The notes: generated from the letters alone by a model not told the origin. DNA of 64,000 nt from Saccharopolyspora gregorii (GCF_024734405.1 NZ_CP059556.1:1922001-1986000), one strand, 5' to 3'; shown: positions 15,741 through 24,871, numbered from the stretch's first letter. Translations and numbers: made by a program.

Positions 15741-17093
15741 ATGTCCCCATCCCGTTCGCCGAGCTCCTCCGCCGCGGCGCGCTCGGTGTTCTTCTTCGGT
15801 TCCTTCGGCGGCATCCTCGCCGGGTACGACCAGGGCATCGCGGCCGGTTCGCTGCTGTTCATCTCGCCCGCGCTGGGGCTCACCCCGTGGACGAAGGGGC
15901 TGGTGGTGAGCTCGCTGATGCTCGGCGCGATCTTCGGCAGCCTGATGGCGGGCTCGCTGGCGGAACGCTGGGGACGGCGGCCGATCCTGCAACTGGGCGC
16001 GGCCGTGTTCGGGCTGTCCGCGATCGGCATGGCGCTCGCCCCGTCGGTGGCGGTGCTCGTCGCGGCCCGGGTGCTCGGCGGGCTCGCCGTCGGCATCGCC
16101 TCGGTGGTGGTGCCCACCTACCTGTCCGAGCTGGCGCCGACGCGCAACCGCGGCGGCATCGCCACCCTCAACCAGCTGATGATCGCCATCGGGATCTTCG
16201 TCGCCTACGTGACGAGCTTGGCGCTGTCGCCGTGGGGCGCGTGGCGGTGGATGCTGGGCATCGCGCTGGTGCCGTCGTTGCTGCTGCTGTTCGGGGTGTC
16301 CCGCTCGCCGGAGACGCCGCGCTGGCTCGTCGCCCACGGCCGGACGGAGGAGGCGCGGCGGGTGCTGTGCGCGCAGCTCGGCGAGGACGAGGCGGCGGCG
16401 GTGCTCGCCGACATCCGCCGCACCAGGGACGCCGAACCGGAGCAGGACCGGGCCCGCTGGCGCGAACTGCTCACCCCCGCGCTGCGCAGGCCGCTGCTGG
16501 TGGCCGTCGGACTGGCGCTGCTGCAGCAGTTCATCGGGATCAACACCATCGTCTACTACGCGCCGACGATCCTGCGCGCCGCCGGTTTCGGCGACAGCGC
16601 CGCGCTGCTCAACAGCGTCGGGCTCGGCGCGCTGTCCATCATCACCACGCTGATCACGGCGCGGGTGGTGGACGCGGTCGGGCGCAGGAAGCTGCTGCTG
16701 CTCGGCGGCACGGCGATGCTGCTGAGCATGTCGGTGCTCGCGGTGCTGTTCGGCGGGGACCTGCTCGCCGGGACGGCCGGAGCGACCGGGGCCGTGCTGT
16801 GCCTGGCCGTGTTCAAGGTGGCGTTCTCGCTGAGCTGGGGACCGCTGATGTGGGTGCTGCTGCCGGAGCAGTTCCCGCTGCGGGTGCGCACCCTCGGCGT
16901 CGGCGTCGGCTCCTTCACGAACTGGACGGGGAACCTGCTGGTGTCCCAGTTCTTCCCGGTGCTGCTCGTGTTCGGCGCGGGCGCGGTGTTCGGCATCTTC
17001 GCCGGTTTCGCCGTGCTGGCGCTGGTGTTCACGTTCTTCTGCGTGCGGGAGACCTCGCGGCGCAGCCTCGAAGACCTCGAACTGGCGGGGTAG
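15741..17093 (+). CDS. Sugar porter family MFS transporter
   Basis: 450 aa from ATG 15741 (GGAG 8 nt upstream), 12 membrane spans. Sugar-porter signatures are present: LAERWGRRP after TM2, SPETPRWLV before TM7, QQFIGINTIVYYAPTIL in TM7, and a VGRRKLLLLGG loop. These place it with the XylE/GalP/glucose-proton symporters. With the ROK-sulfatase operon divergent, it probably imports the sugar or sulfated sugar that this locus uses. That link is inference from context. Confidence 0.92.
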   Translation: MSPSRSPSSSAAARSVFFFGSFGGILAGYDQGIAAGSLLFISPALGLTPWTKGLVVSSLMLGAIFGSLMAGSLAERWGRRPILQLGAAVFGLSAIGMALAPSVAVLVAARVLGGLAVGIASVVVPTYLSELAPTRNRGGIATLNQLMIAIGIFVAYVTSLALSPWGAWRWMLGIALVPSLLLLFGVSRSPETPRWLVAHGRTEEARRVLCAQLGEDEAAAVLADIRRTRDAEPEQDRARWRELLTPALRRPLLVAVGLALLQQFIGINTIVYYAPTILRAAGFGDSAALLNSVGLGALSIITTLITARVVDAVGRRKLLLLGGTAMLLSMSVLAVLFGGDLLAGTAGATGAVLCLAVFKVAFSLSWGPLMWVLLPEQFPLRVRTLGVGVGSFTNWTGNLLVSQFFPVLLVFGAGAVFGIFAGFAVLALVFTFFCVRETSRRSLEDLELAG

Positions 17094-17335
17094 CGCCGGG
17101 GGACCGGTTGCCCGGAGCGGGAAAGCGGGCCCGGGCACGACCGGTGCTCTCGCGGGCGCCACCGGGACCGGTCGGCGAGAACCCGGCCGCAACGGCATGC
17201 CTGGCCTGTCGGACCAGGAGCTCCGGCCGATCAGCCGACCTCGCACGGCCTGTCGGATGAGGCGGCTTCCCCTCGCGCGCTGCGAACGTTCCTCCCGGGC
17301 GCCGCACGGCGCATCGGGACCGAGGGGAACGACAC

Positions 17336-18055
17336 ATGCAGCAGGGGCAGATGCCGGCGGGCGGGACGGTGCTGGCGGGCCGCGGCCTGGCCAAGCAGTA
17401 CGGCGAGCACTGGGCGCTGGGCGGGGCGGACATCGAGGTGCGGGCCGGTGAGGTGCTGGCGATCGTGGGCCCGTCCGGCTCCGGCAAGACCACGATGCTG
17501 CACGTGCTCGCCGGGATCCTGCGCCCGGACCGGGGGGAGGTCATCTTCGGCGGGCGCCGCGTCGACCAGCTCTCCGAGACCAAGCGCAGCGAGCTGCGGC
17601 GGCACGAGTTCGGCTTCGTGTTCCAGCAGGGCATGCTCGTCGGCGAGCTGACCGCCGAGGAGAACGTGGCGCTGCCGCTGCTGCTCGGCGGCACCGACCG
17701 GCGCCGGGCCATCGGCACCGCCCGCGAATGGCTGGCCGAGCTGGGCCTGAGCGGTATGGAGGCACGACTGCCCGGCCAGCTCTCCGGTGGCCAGGCGCAG
17801 CGGGTGGCGATCGCGCGGGCGATGGCGCACGAACCGAAGGTGATCTTCGCGGACGAGCCGACCGGCGCACTGGACACCCGCACCGGCGAGGCGACGATGC
17901 GCGCGCTCGCCGACAGCGCGACCCGTTCCGGTGCCGCCGTCGTCGTGGTCACCCACGACCGCGAACTGGCCGCTCGGTGCAGCCGGGTGGTGGAGATCCG
18001 CGACGGCCTCATCGCGCACGACGTCGCGGCGCGCGGCGGGGCGGTGGCGCGGTGA
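17336..18055 (+). CDS. ABC transporter ATP-binding protein (MacB/LolD type)
   Basis: 239 aa from ATG 17336 (GAGGGG upstream). It has Walker A GPSGSGKTT (about 43-51), the Q-loop VFQQGMLVGEL, signature LSGGQAQRVAIARAM and Walker B VIFADEPTGALD, then the switch His in VVTHDRELA. It is the ATPase of a type VII (FtsX/MacB-like) system with the permease gene that overlaps its stop (GTGA). Such actinomycete pairs export or sense peptides and antibiotics. No two-component system is adjacent. An 11-bp direct repeat (GGCCTGTCGGA at 17203-17213 and 17247-17257) lies in its promoter region. Confidence 0.94.
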   Translation: MQQGQMPAGGTVLAGRGLAKQYGEHWALGGADIEVRAGEVLAIVGPSGSGKTTMLHVLAGILRPDRGEVIFGGRRVDQLSETKRSELRRHEFGFVFQQGMLVGELTAEENVALPLLLGGTDRRRAIGTAREWLAELGLSGMEARLPGQLSGGQAQRVAIARAMAHEPKVIFADEPTGALDTRTGEATMRALADSATRSGAAVVVVTHDRELAARCSRVVEIRDGLIAHDVAARGGAVAR

Positions 18056-20259
18056 ACCCCCTGCAGCTGGCCGTGCGGGTGCTGCGGCACGACTCCCGCA
18101 CCCGCACCTCGGCGATCCTGACCGCCGCCGGCGTGATGGTGGCGACCGCGCTGGTGCTGATCCTCACCGCGCTGCCGCACGCCGCGCAGGCGCGCACCGA
18201 CCGCTCCTCCTGGCAGGAGGGCCACCAGGGCGTCTCCGAGACGGGCGGGGTGGAACTGGCCTCCCAGGACTACGTGCGCGGCGAGATGATCAGCCGGCTG
18301 GACGTCTCCGGCGCCGCCGGCGGCGGGAAGGCCCCGGAATTCCCGGCTCCCGGCGAGGCGCTGCTGTCCCCGGCGCTCGCCGAGAAGGCGGCCGCGCTGC
18401 CGGACGGCGAACTGGCCGACCGCTTCCCGCAGCGCACCGCGGGCACGATCGACCCGCGGCTGCTGCGCTACCCGGAACAGCTCGTCGCCGTCGTCGGGCA
18501 CCCGCGAGGCGCACTGGACGAGGCCGCCGCCGTCGCGAACCCGTACTCCTCGGTGACGATCCAGGCGGAGTCCGAGGACCTGCTGCTGCAACCGATGGCG
18601 TTGTTCGGCCTGTTCGTACTGGCGGCTCCCAGCCTCGTGCTGGTCGCCTCGGCCTCGCGGCTGACCGCGGCGCGTCGGGAACGCAGGATGGCGTCGTTGC
18701 GGATGGCGGGTGCGACTCCGTCCCAAGTGGTCTCGACCGTGGCCGCGGAGACCGGGCTCGCCGCGGTGGTCGGCACCGCGGCGGGAGTGCTGCTGACCTG
18801 GCCGCTGCGGTACCTCATCGCGATGATTCCCTGGGGGAACGGCACCTGGTTCGTCGACGACATCACCCCGTCGATCTGGGCGGTCCTGGGCGTGGCGATC
18901 GGCGTTCCGGCGCTCGTGGTGGCCTCGTCCGTGCTGGGCGCCGGCCGGGTCGTGCGCGCGCCGCTGAGCGCGGCCACCGAGCAGCAGCGCGGCAGGCCCA
19001 AGGCGTGGCGGCTGCTGATCATCGCGGTGGTCGCGGCGCTGTTCGTGCTCGGCATGGTGAAGTACGACGACGGTGCGGGATTCCTGGTCCTCGTGCTGCC
19101 GATCGCCGCGGTGGCGTGGTCGTTCTCCCTGGTCGGACCGTGGATCACCGCCACCACCGGCCGGCTGTTCGCCCGGGTGTGGCGCGGTCCTTCGGTGCTG
19201 CTGGCGGGCAGGCGGCTGGTCAGCGACCCGAAGAGCGCCTACCGGTCGTCGTCCGGCATGGTGCTCGCGGTGTTCATCGGATCGATGGCGCTGACGGCGT
19301 TGCCCGCGATGACCGGCGGGCCGAATTCGATGGGCAGCTGGGACGAGCGGGGCGTGCTCCTCGCGGACGTGCCCAGCAGCCGCGCACCCGAACTGCGCCA
19401 ACGCCTCGCCGACGAACTGGCGGCGCGGGGCGTGCGGGCCACCGTCGCCGGCTACGAGCAGGTTCTGATCGGCGGGGCCGGCGACTCGTCCGCCTTCGGC
19501 CTGGTCATCGACTGCCGCGCTGCTCGGGAGGTGACTCCCTTCCGGCCCTCGTGCGAGGGGCCGCCCGCCGTCCACGTGCCGGACGGGCAGCCGACCTCGG
19601 AACTCACCGTCACCCCGAGCACGGCTGGCGCCGACCGGCCCTCCGCCACGCCGGTGCCGCCCGGAACTCCGGTCGTCTCCGAGCCGGACCTGGACACCGT
19701 GCTCGTCGACCCGCGCGCGATGCCCGCGGTGGAAGGCTCGGAGCAGACCACGTTGTCCGTGCTCCCGCCCACCGGGGCGGACCGGATCGAGGTGCGCACC
19801 GCCATGGCGCGCACGATCCCCGGTGCGGACATCGAGTCGATCGAGTCGCGCAGCGTCGCCGGGGACGTCCAGACCGGGGACCTGCACCGGATCACCGTGA
19901 TCGGGTTGTCGATCGCGTCGGTGCTCGCGGCGGGCAGCGCGGCGATCACCGCCGCGGGGTCGGTCATCGATCGGCGCCGCACGCTGGGGGCGCTGATCGC
20001 CGCCGGTACGCAGAGCCGGGTGCTGGTCCGCGCCCTGCACGTCGAGGCGGCGCTCCCGGCGCTGGTCGCGGCGGGGATCGCGACCGCGGGAGGCACCGGC
20101 GTCAGCCTCGGATTGCTGAACGTGCTGGACCAGAGCACCACGCTGACGCCGGCGATCCTGGCGCCGATCGTGCTCGGCCTGCTGGTCGCGGCGCTGGCGG
20201 CGTCGGCCAGCGGGCTGATGCTGCGCAAGATCAGCGCGGAGCCGCTGGCCGACGAGTAG
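18052..20259 (+). CDS. FtsX-family ABC transporter permease
   Basis: 735 aa from GTG 18052, overlapping the ATPase stop by 4 nt. An N-terminal span (about residues 20-42) is followed by an extracellular segment. The first FtsX domain follows (spans near 185-310, with RRERRMASLRMAGATPSQV), then a middle membrane block, a large extracellular loop (about 430-610) and a second FtsX domain (DRRRTLGALIAAGTQSRV). It forms the membrane part of the transporter with the preceding gene product. The substrate is unknown; the large external loops are as in BceB-like and MacB-like proteins. Confidence 0.92.
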   Translation: MNPLQLAVRVLRHDSRTRTSAILTAAGVMVATALVLILTALPHAAQARTDRSSWQEGHQGVSETGGVELASQDYVRGEMISRLDVSGAAGGGKAPEFPAPGEALLSPALAEKAAALPDGELADRFPQRTAGTIDPRLLRYPEQLVAVVGHPRGALDEAAAVANPYSSVTIQAESEDLLLQPMALFGLFVLAAPSLVLVASASRLTAARRERRMASLRMAGATPSQVVSTVAAETGLAAVVGTAAGVLLTWPLRYLIAMIPWGNGTWFVDDITPSIWAVLGVAIGVPALVVASSVLGAGRVVRAPLSAATEQQRGRPKAWRLLIIAVVAALFVLGMVKYDDGAGFLVLVLPIAAVAWSFSLVGPWITATTGRLFARVWRGPSVLLAGRRLVSDPKSAYRSSSGMVLAVFIGSMALTALPAMTGGPNSMGSWDERGVLLADVPSSRAPELRQRLADELAARGVRATVAGYEQVLIGGAGDSSAFGLVIDCRAAREVTPFRPSCEGPPAVHVPDGQPTSELTVTPSTAGADRPSATPVPPGTPVVSEPDLDTVLVDPRAMPAVEGSEQTTLSVLPPTGADRIEVRTAMARTIPGADIESIESRSVAGDVQTGDLHRITVIGLSIASVLAAGSAAITAAGSVIDRRRTLGALIAAGTQSRVLVRALHVEAALPALVAAGIATAGGTGVSLGLLNVLDQSTTLTPAILAPIVLGLLVAALAASASGLMLRKISAEPLADE

Positions 20260-20266
20260 CGGTGCA

Positions 20267-20297
20267 CGGCGGCGGGCGCCCGGTGCGTCCGCCGCCG
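20267..20297 (+). terminator. Hairpin terminator after the ABC operon
   Basis: CGGCGGCGG (20267-20275) and CCGCCGCCG (20289-20297) are perfect arms with a 13-nt loop, 7 bp after the permease stop. Confidence 0.55.
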
Positions 20298-20319
20298 CGT
20301 GATCCCTCGTCAGAACACT

Positions 20320-20348
20320 GCTCGGCGCCGCATTCCCCGGCGCTGAGC
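20320..20348 (-). terminator. Hairpin terminator of the convergent regulator gene
   Basis: GCTCGGCGCC and GGCGCTGAGC pair at 9 of 10 positions around a 9-nt loop, 10 bp beyond the GlxA-type regulator stop. Confidence 0.45.
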
Positions 20349-20358
20349 GCACTTCGCG

Positions 20359-21348
20359 TCATCCTCGCTCCGGCACCGGCTCCGGAGGTGTCGCGCCGAA
20401 GCGGCGGCGGTAGGCCGACGGGGTGAGGCCGGTGTGCTCGCGGAAGCGGGCGCGGAGGTTGGCGGAGGTGCCGAACCCGCTGGCCGCGGCGACCCGGTCC
20501 AGGCCGAGCTCGCCGCGTTCGACGAGGCGGCGGGCCAGCGCGATCCGCTCGGTGGTGAGCCAGGCGAGCGGGGTCGTGCCGAGCTCGGCGCGGAACCGCC
20601 GGTGCAGCGTCGCCGGACTCGTCGCGAGCCGCGCGGCCAGGTCCGCCACGGTCAGCGGCCGGTCCAGGCGCGCGCGGGCCCAGTCCAGCGCGGGCGCCAG
20701 CGAGGTGTCCGCGACGTCCGGCACCGGCCGCTCCACGAACTGCCGCTGACCGCCGTCGCGGTGGCCGGTGAACACCAGCCGCCTGCTCACCGCGTTCGCG
20801 ACCTCGGCGCCGTGATCCCGGTTGATCAGGTGCAGCCCCAGGTCCAGCGCCGCCGCGCTGCCCGCCGCGGTGAGCACCGCGCCGTCGTCGACGTAGAGCA
20901 CGTCCGGTTCCAGGCGCACCGCGGGGAAGCGGCGGGTGAACTCCGCGGCCCAGCGCCAGTGCGTGGTGGCCCGCCGACCGTCCAGCACGCCCGCCTCGGC
21001 CAGGGTGAAGGCCCCGGTGCAGAAGCTCACCAACCGCGCACCGCGCCGGGCCGCCCGGGCGACCAGGTCCAGCACCTCGGGATCGGCGGGCACCTCCGGG
21101 TCGGGCCGGTTGGGCACGATCAGCGTGTCCGCCGCGTCCGCGACCTCGGGCCCGGCGACGTCGGAGAGCGTGAACATGCCCAGGTGCATCCGCACCCGCG
21201 GCCGCACCGCGCACACCGCGAAGTCGTACCAGCGGCGGTCCAATTCGGGGCGGCGCAGGCCGAACAGCTCGGTCGCCACGCCCATCTCGAACGGGTTCGA
21301 GCCTTCGTCGACCAGCACCACGACCCGGTGCGAGGATCCTTGCGACAT
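20359..21348 (-). CDS. GlxA-type regulator (DJ-1/PfpI domain plus AraC helix-turn-helix)
   Basis: 329 aa. The N-terminal half (about residues 8-185) is a DJ-1/PfpI-like fold with the nucleophile-elbow sequence VSFCTGAFTLAEAG. The C-terminal 100 residues are an AraC/XylS double helix-turn-helix (ADLAARLATSPATLHRRF; RVAAASGFGTSANLRARF). Members of this group regulate catabolic genes, the PfpI-like part probably binding a small molecule. It is divergent from a small cupin gene, its most likely target. Confidence 0.93.
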   Translation of the reverse strand: MSQGSSHRVVVLVDEGSNPFEMGVATELFGLRRPELDRRWYDFAVCAVRPRVRMHLGMFTLSDVAGPEVADAADTLIVPNRPDPEVPADPEVLDLVARAARRGARLVSFCTGAFTLAEAGVLDGRRATTHWRWAAEFTRRFPAVRLEPDVLYVDDGAVLTAAGSAAALDLGLHLINRDHGAEVANAVSRRLVFTGHRDGGQRQFVERPVPDVADTSLAPALDWARARLDRPLTVADLAARLATSPATLHRRFRAELGTTPLAWLTTERIALARRLVERGELGLDRVAAASGFGTSANLRARFREHTGLTPSAYRRRFGATPPEPVPERG

Positions 21349-21400
21349 GTGCGATTCCTAGCACTCGTGGTGCGGCCGGGTCGAGCCGAGGATGGCGGTC

Positions 21401-21793
21401 ATGACCACGAACCCGATCGACCTCGCGACCGCGCTGGACGGCTTCGACGCCGCGTGGAGCCCGCGGATCATCGCCTACCTCAACGACTACGACGTCCGGC
21501 TCGCCCGCTTCCGCGGCGAGCACGTGTGGCACGTGCACCTGGAGACCGACGAGTTCTTCCTGGTGCTGGACGGGGAGATCGCCATCGCGCTGCGCGAGGA
21601 AGCGGGCGAGCGGACGGTGACCGTGCCGCGCGGCTCGGTGTTCGTGGTGCCGCGCGGGACGTTCCACAAGCCGTCGTCGGCGCGCGGTGCGGCGGTGCTG
21701 CTGGTGGAGCCCACCGGAACCCTCTCGGTCGGGGACGAGCACGACGAGGTGCCCGCGCACGTGGACGTCACCACCGGGCACCGGGTGCGGTGA
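21401..21793 (+). CDS. Small single-domain cupin
   Basis: 130 aa from ATG 21401 (GAGG 8-9 nt upstream; an ATG at 21392 is also in frame). One cupin fold: HVHLETDEFFLVLDGEI supplies His/His/Glu and VPRGTFHKP supplies the last His of the metal site. The enzyme activity cannot be deduced; such proteins include isomerases, dioxygenases and sensors. It is divergent from the GlxA-type regulator. Confidence 0.85.
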   Translation: MTTNPIDLATALDGFDAAWSPRIIAYLNDYDVRLARFRGEHVWHVHLETDEFFLVLDGEIAIALREEAGERTVTVPRGSVFVVPRGTFHKPSSARGAAVLLVEPTGTLSVGDEHDEVPAHVDVTTGHRVR

Positions 21794-21973
21794 CCCGCGT
21801 CCGCTCGGGTGATCCCGCCCGGTACCGGGACCACTCGGGACCAAGATCATGTTCAATGTCCGCTGGGCCGCGGCGGACGTCGGCGGCCCGGTGATCCGGC
21901 GCTGCGGCCGTCCGGCCGAGCGCCACGTTCGTCCGGTCGGCCGCGGCGCCTCGACCGAGGGAGCGGACGGGGC

Positions 21974-22816
21974 ATGGAAGCGGGCGGCCACGCGTGCACG
22001 GGAGCGTTGGCGGGGGCGGTGTCGAGCAGCACGGTGGGCGCGCTCACCGGCGCGGACCTCGGAGTCGCGGGCACCGCGCTGGGGGCGCTGCTGGGCGCGG
22101 GCGCGGCGCTGCTGCCCGACCTGGACGCCGACGGCGCCACCGCCTACCGCAGCGGTGGGCGGGTGACGGCGCTGGTGGGCGAGTTCTTCCAGCTCCTGGC
22201 GCGCACCACCTACGGCCGGACGCGACTCCCGCACGACCCGCCCGGCGACGGCGAGCACCGCGGTCTCGTGCACACCCCCGTCTTCGCGGCGGGGCTGGGA
22301 CTGCTGGTCGCGTTGGGCGCGCTGCTGACGCCGTGGGTGACGGGCGTCGCGATGGTCCTGGTGCTGGCGCCCGGGATCAGCGCCCTGTCCCGGTCCGGGC
22401 CGAAGTGGGTGCGCCGCAGGCTGTGCACCGACCAGGACGCGGTGGCGCTGATCGCCGCGGTCGCGATCAGCTGGTCACTGGCGGCGGCGGGTGCGATGGC
22501 CGAACTCGGCTGGTTCGCCGGGCTGTCCATCACGATGGGGATGCTGGTGCACTCGGTGGGGGATTCGGCGACGCGCAGCGGGATCTGCTGGACGTTCCCG
22601 ATCCGCCGCCGCTGCGCCAAGTGCAGCCGCAAGCGGGCCGCGCGGTGCTCGGGGGCCCGCTGGCGGCGCGGTCACGTGCTGCCGAAGTCGATGCGCTGGA
22701 GCGTCGGATCGAAGCAGGGCAAGCGGATCGAGCGCACCATCGAGCTGGTCTGCCTGGTGCTGGTCGCGGTGCTGCTGGTGCCGGACGCGGCCGAGTTCGC
22801 CCGCACCCTCGGCTGA
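21974..22816 (+). CDS. YdjM/DUF457-type membrane-bound metal-dependent hydrolase homologue
   Basis: 280 aa from ATG 21974. There are several hydrophobic spans. The N-terminal HACTGALAGAV, then LLPDLDAD and GEHRGLVHTPVF, are the conserved His/Asp motifs of the YdjM (LexA-regulated, DUF457) family. A later LVHSVGDSATRSG adds another conserved His. The C-terminal third has a Cys- and Arg-rich cytosolic loop (RRRCAKCSRKRAARCSG). The activity of this family is not well established. Confidence 0.82.
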   Translation: MEAGGHACTGALAGAVSSSTVGALTGADLGVAGTALGALLGAGAALLPDLDADGATAYRSGGRVTALVGEFFQLLARTTYGRTRLPHDPPGDGEHRGLVHTPVFAAGLGLLVALGALLTPWVTGVAMVLVLAPGISALSRSGPKWVRRRLCTDQDAVALIAAVAISWSLAAAGAMAELGWFAGLSITMGMLVHSVGDSATRSGICWTFPIRRRCAKCSRKRAARCSGARWRRGHVLPKSMRWSVGSKQGKRIERTIELVCLVLVAVLLVPDAAEFARTLG

Positions 22817-23150
22817 GCTCCGCGGTTCCCGTTGCGGTGGAGGGGTTTCGGCTACCGCTGGGCTGCCGGTGATGGCTGGATGATGGCTAGGCGTCCGGGG
22901 GCGGCCTCGGCCTGTCCGGGGATGCCGGGTGTCCGGCGACGGCCGGGCGTCCGGGGATGGCTGGGTGTCCGGGGATGGCTGGGTGTCCGGGGATGGCTGG
23001 GTGTCCGGGGATGGCTGGGTGTCCGGGGATGGCCGGACACCCGGGGACGCGGCCCCGGCGCGCACCCCCGCTGGTGCGCGACCGGAGCCGCTCGCCGGCG
23101 GCGGAACCCCCGTTCCCCCCTCCGCCGCCGGCGGCTTCACCTCGCGATGA
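22817..23150. other. 334-bp intergenic stretch with a tandem repeat
   Basis: It contains the 18-bp repeat array and no frame with a ribosome site. The in-frame repeats on both strands look like accidental translation of the array. Confidence 0.6.
22929..23036. repeat. Six tandem 18-bp repeats
   Basis: The unit GTGTCCGGGGATGGCTGG recurs at 22929, 22947, 22965, 22983, 23001 and 23019. The middle three are identical, and the first, second and last differ at one to three bases. A degenerate copy precedes the array. Unit length (a multiple of three) keeps frames open through it. It is probably a variable-number tandem repeat. Confidence 0.95.
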
Positions 23151-23408
23151 TCACGTGCCGTCCCGCCGCTCGTCGTCCGGTCCCGCACCGCAGCGCAGCA
23201 TCCGGACCGCGAGCCAGGTGGTGAACGCGCCGGTCGCCACCAGCGCGGGCACCGCCGACGCGAGACCGGCCGGCGGCGCCCAGCTGTCGGCGACCGTCGC
23301 GGTCGCGATCGTCACCGCCCACATCACCGGCCCGCACCGGGTCCGCCTGCGAGGTCGCCCGCCGACCGGCGGCGGAGCGGTTCGGTGCGCGGAAGTCGTT
23401 GCCACCAC
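23151..23408 (-). CDS. Small two-span membrane protein
   Basis: 85 aa from GTG 23408, chosen because AAGGAGG lies 8 nt upstream. A second GTG follows directly. After a basic, Pro-rich N-terminus there are two hydrophobic stretches (about 31-45 and 52-70), ending in a charged tail. No family is recognised. It is divergent from the adenylation gene, with 383 bp between the starts. Confidence 0.6.
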   Translation of the reverse strand: MVATTSAHRTAPPPVGGRPRRRTRCGPVMWAVTIATATVADSWAPPAGLASAVPALVATGAFTTWLAVRMLRCGAGPDDERRDGT

Positions 23409-23791
23409 GGGAGAACCTCCTTCTCGAACGCCGGGACTGCTCACCGGTCATGTCAGTGGTAGTCCCCAGCTCCCGACCGTTCCGCGTCAAAAGTCACGTT
23501 CGGCGGATCTTCCTGCGGCTCCCCGGGGCCGCTCGGCGACCACCCGACGGTCTCGTGCGGTGGGTGGAGGGGCGCGGGGTCGCTGTGATCGCTGGCACGG
23601 TGTGCCCCGGTGGTGCGGGTGCGTGTGCTTCGCTGGAACGGCGCTCGATCGAGCGCGCCTCTGGAAGGCCGTCGCCGCCCCTCCACGTCGTGGGGAATCC
23701 GGCCGCGATCGCACGGCCGTCCGGGCCCGCCCCGGATCCCCGCGGTGGCAGCACCGGGCGGATGCCTGTGATCATCGGATTCGGAGAAGCC
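23409..23791. other. 383-bp divergent regulatory region
   Basis: No convincing gene. It holds a perfect 16-bp palindrome at 23641-23656 and the leader of the adenylation gene. The adenylation frame stays open far upstream, but without conserved sequence. Confidence 0.5.
23641..23656. promoter_or_regulatory. Perfect 16-bp palindrome, candidate operator
   Basis: GCGCTCGATCGAGCGC is fully self-complementary and lies about 135 bp before the adenylation gene. It may be bound by the TetR protein encoded at the end of the cassette; this is inference. Confidence 0.4.
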
Positions 23792-24871
23792 GTGCACTGG
23801 AACTGGAACGATGCCGCTGAGTTCGACGAGGAAGCATTCCTGTCGGCCGCGATGGACTGGCACTTCTCCCCGGAGACCGGTTCGCCGTTCTGGCTGGACC
23901 GGGCGCCTTCGCTCGGGTTCGATCCGCGGCGCGACGTGCGCAGGCACGCCGACCTGGCCCGCTTCCCGAACGTGGTGAACGAGCTCCGCGGCGTCCCGAT
24001 CCGAGACCTGGTGCCGCGGGGCTACGGCGACCGGCCCGACGTGCTCGGCGCGTTCGACAGCGGTGGCACCACCGGTGTGCCGAAGCGGGTCGTGCTGCTG
24101 CGGGACTGGCTGGAGCACTCGCTGGCGTGGAAGTCGGCGCGGATGGACGAACTCGGCTTCCCGCGGGACGCGCACTGGCTGACGGTGGCGCCCAGCGGCC
24201 CGCACATCTTCGGCAGGTTGATGGCGGAACTGCCCGGCATGCGCGGTGGTGTCGCGTTCACCGTGGACCTCGACCCGCGGTGGGTGCGCCGCAGCATCGC
24301 CGAAGGCCGCCCGGACGAAGCCGACCGCTACGCCGAGCACGTCGTGGACCAGGTGGAAGCGGTGCTGGACACCCAGGAGATCGGGGTGCTGGTGGCCACC
24401 CCGCCGCTGCTGGAGCGCATCGCCGAGCGCGACCGGCTCACCGAGGTGATCAACGACCGGGTGCGCACCATCATGTGGGGCGGCGCGCACCTGGACCCGG
24501 ACACCCGGCACCTGCTGCGGCACGAGGTGTTCCCGGACGTGGCGCTGCGCGGCCAGTACGGCAGCACCACGATCCTCGGCGGCAGCATGGAGCGGCCGGG
24601 CTGCGACGGCAGGTCCTGCACCTTCGACTCGTTCTCGCCGCACACCACGTTCACCGTCGTCGACCCGGACACCGGTGCGGAGGTGGCGGAAGGCGAGCGC
24701 GGGCAGGTCGTGATGCACCACGTCAGCAGGTCCATGCTGCTGCCGAACAACCTCGAACGCGACGTCGCCACCCGCGTCGCCGCGCCCGCCGGAGCGCTCG
24801 GATCCTCGGTCGCGGACGTCGCGCCCGTGCCGACCTTCGAGAACGCCGCCGTGATCGAAGGGGTGTACTGA
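23792..24871 (+). CDS. GriC-like adenylating enzyme (carboxylic acid activation)
   Basis: 359 aa from GTG 23792 with GGAG 6 nt upstream. ATG 23762 in the same frame would add 10 residues. The phosphate-binding motif SGGTTGVPK (about 90-98) and a later QYGSTTILGG stretch mark an ANL-type acyl-adenylate former. The protein is short and lacks the usual C-terminal cap domain, as in LuxE/phenylacetate-CoA ligase-like and GriC proteins. GriC works with GriD to reduce 3-amino-4-hydroxybenzoate to the aldehyde. Here the stop overlaps the ATG of a GriD/LuxC-like gene, so it probably activates an (aryl) acid for that reductase. Confidence 0.8.
   Translation: MHWNWNDAAEFDEEAFLSAAMDWHFSPETGSPFWLDRAPSLGFDPRRDVRRHADLARFPNVVNELRGVPIRDLVPRGYGDRPDVLGAFDSGGTTGVPKRVVLLRDWLEHSLAWKSARMDELGFPRDAHWLTVAPSGPHIFGRLMAELPGMRGGVAFTVDLDPRWVRRSIAEGRPDEADRYAEHVVDQVEAVLDTQEIGVLVATPPLLERIAERDRLTEVINDRVRTIMWGGAHLDPDTRHLLRHEVFPDVALRGQYGSTTILGGSMERPGCDGRSCTFDSFSPHTTFTVVDPDTGAEVAEGERGQVVMHHVSRSMLLPNNLERDVATRVAAPAGALGSSVADVAPVPTFENAAVIEGVY

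Noticed and set aside
12156-17246. A 1696-codon open frame on the minus strand
   Set aside because: It runs in another frame across the sulfatase, ROK and porter genes, is Arg/Pro/Ala-rich low-complexity sequence and has no domain. Long shadow frames are expected at this GC content.
17029-20352. A 1107-codon minus-strand open frame opposite the ABC transporter genes
   Set aside because: The plus strand carries unmistakable Walker and FtsX motifs; the opposite frame is compositional noise.
22929-23036. CRISPR array
   Set aside because: Units are directly adjacent with no spacers, 18 bp is too short and no cas gene is present.
22929-23150. A repeat-containing small protein encoded by the 18-bp array
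   Set aside because: Both strands give repeating hexapeptides only because the unit is divisible by three. No ribosome site or conserved flank supports translation.
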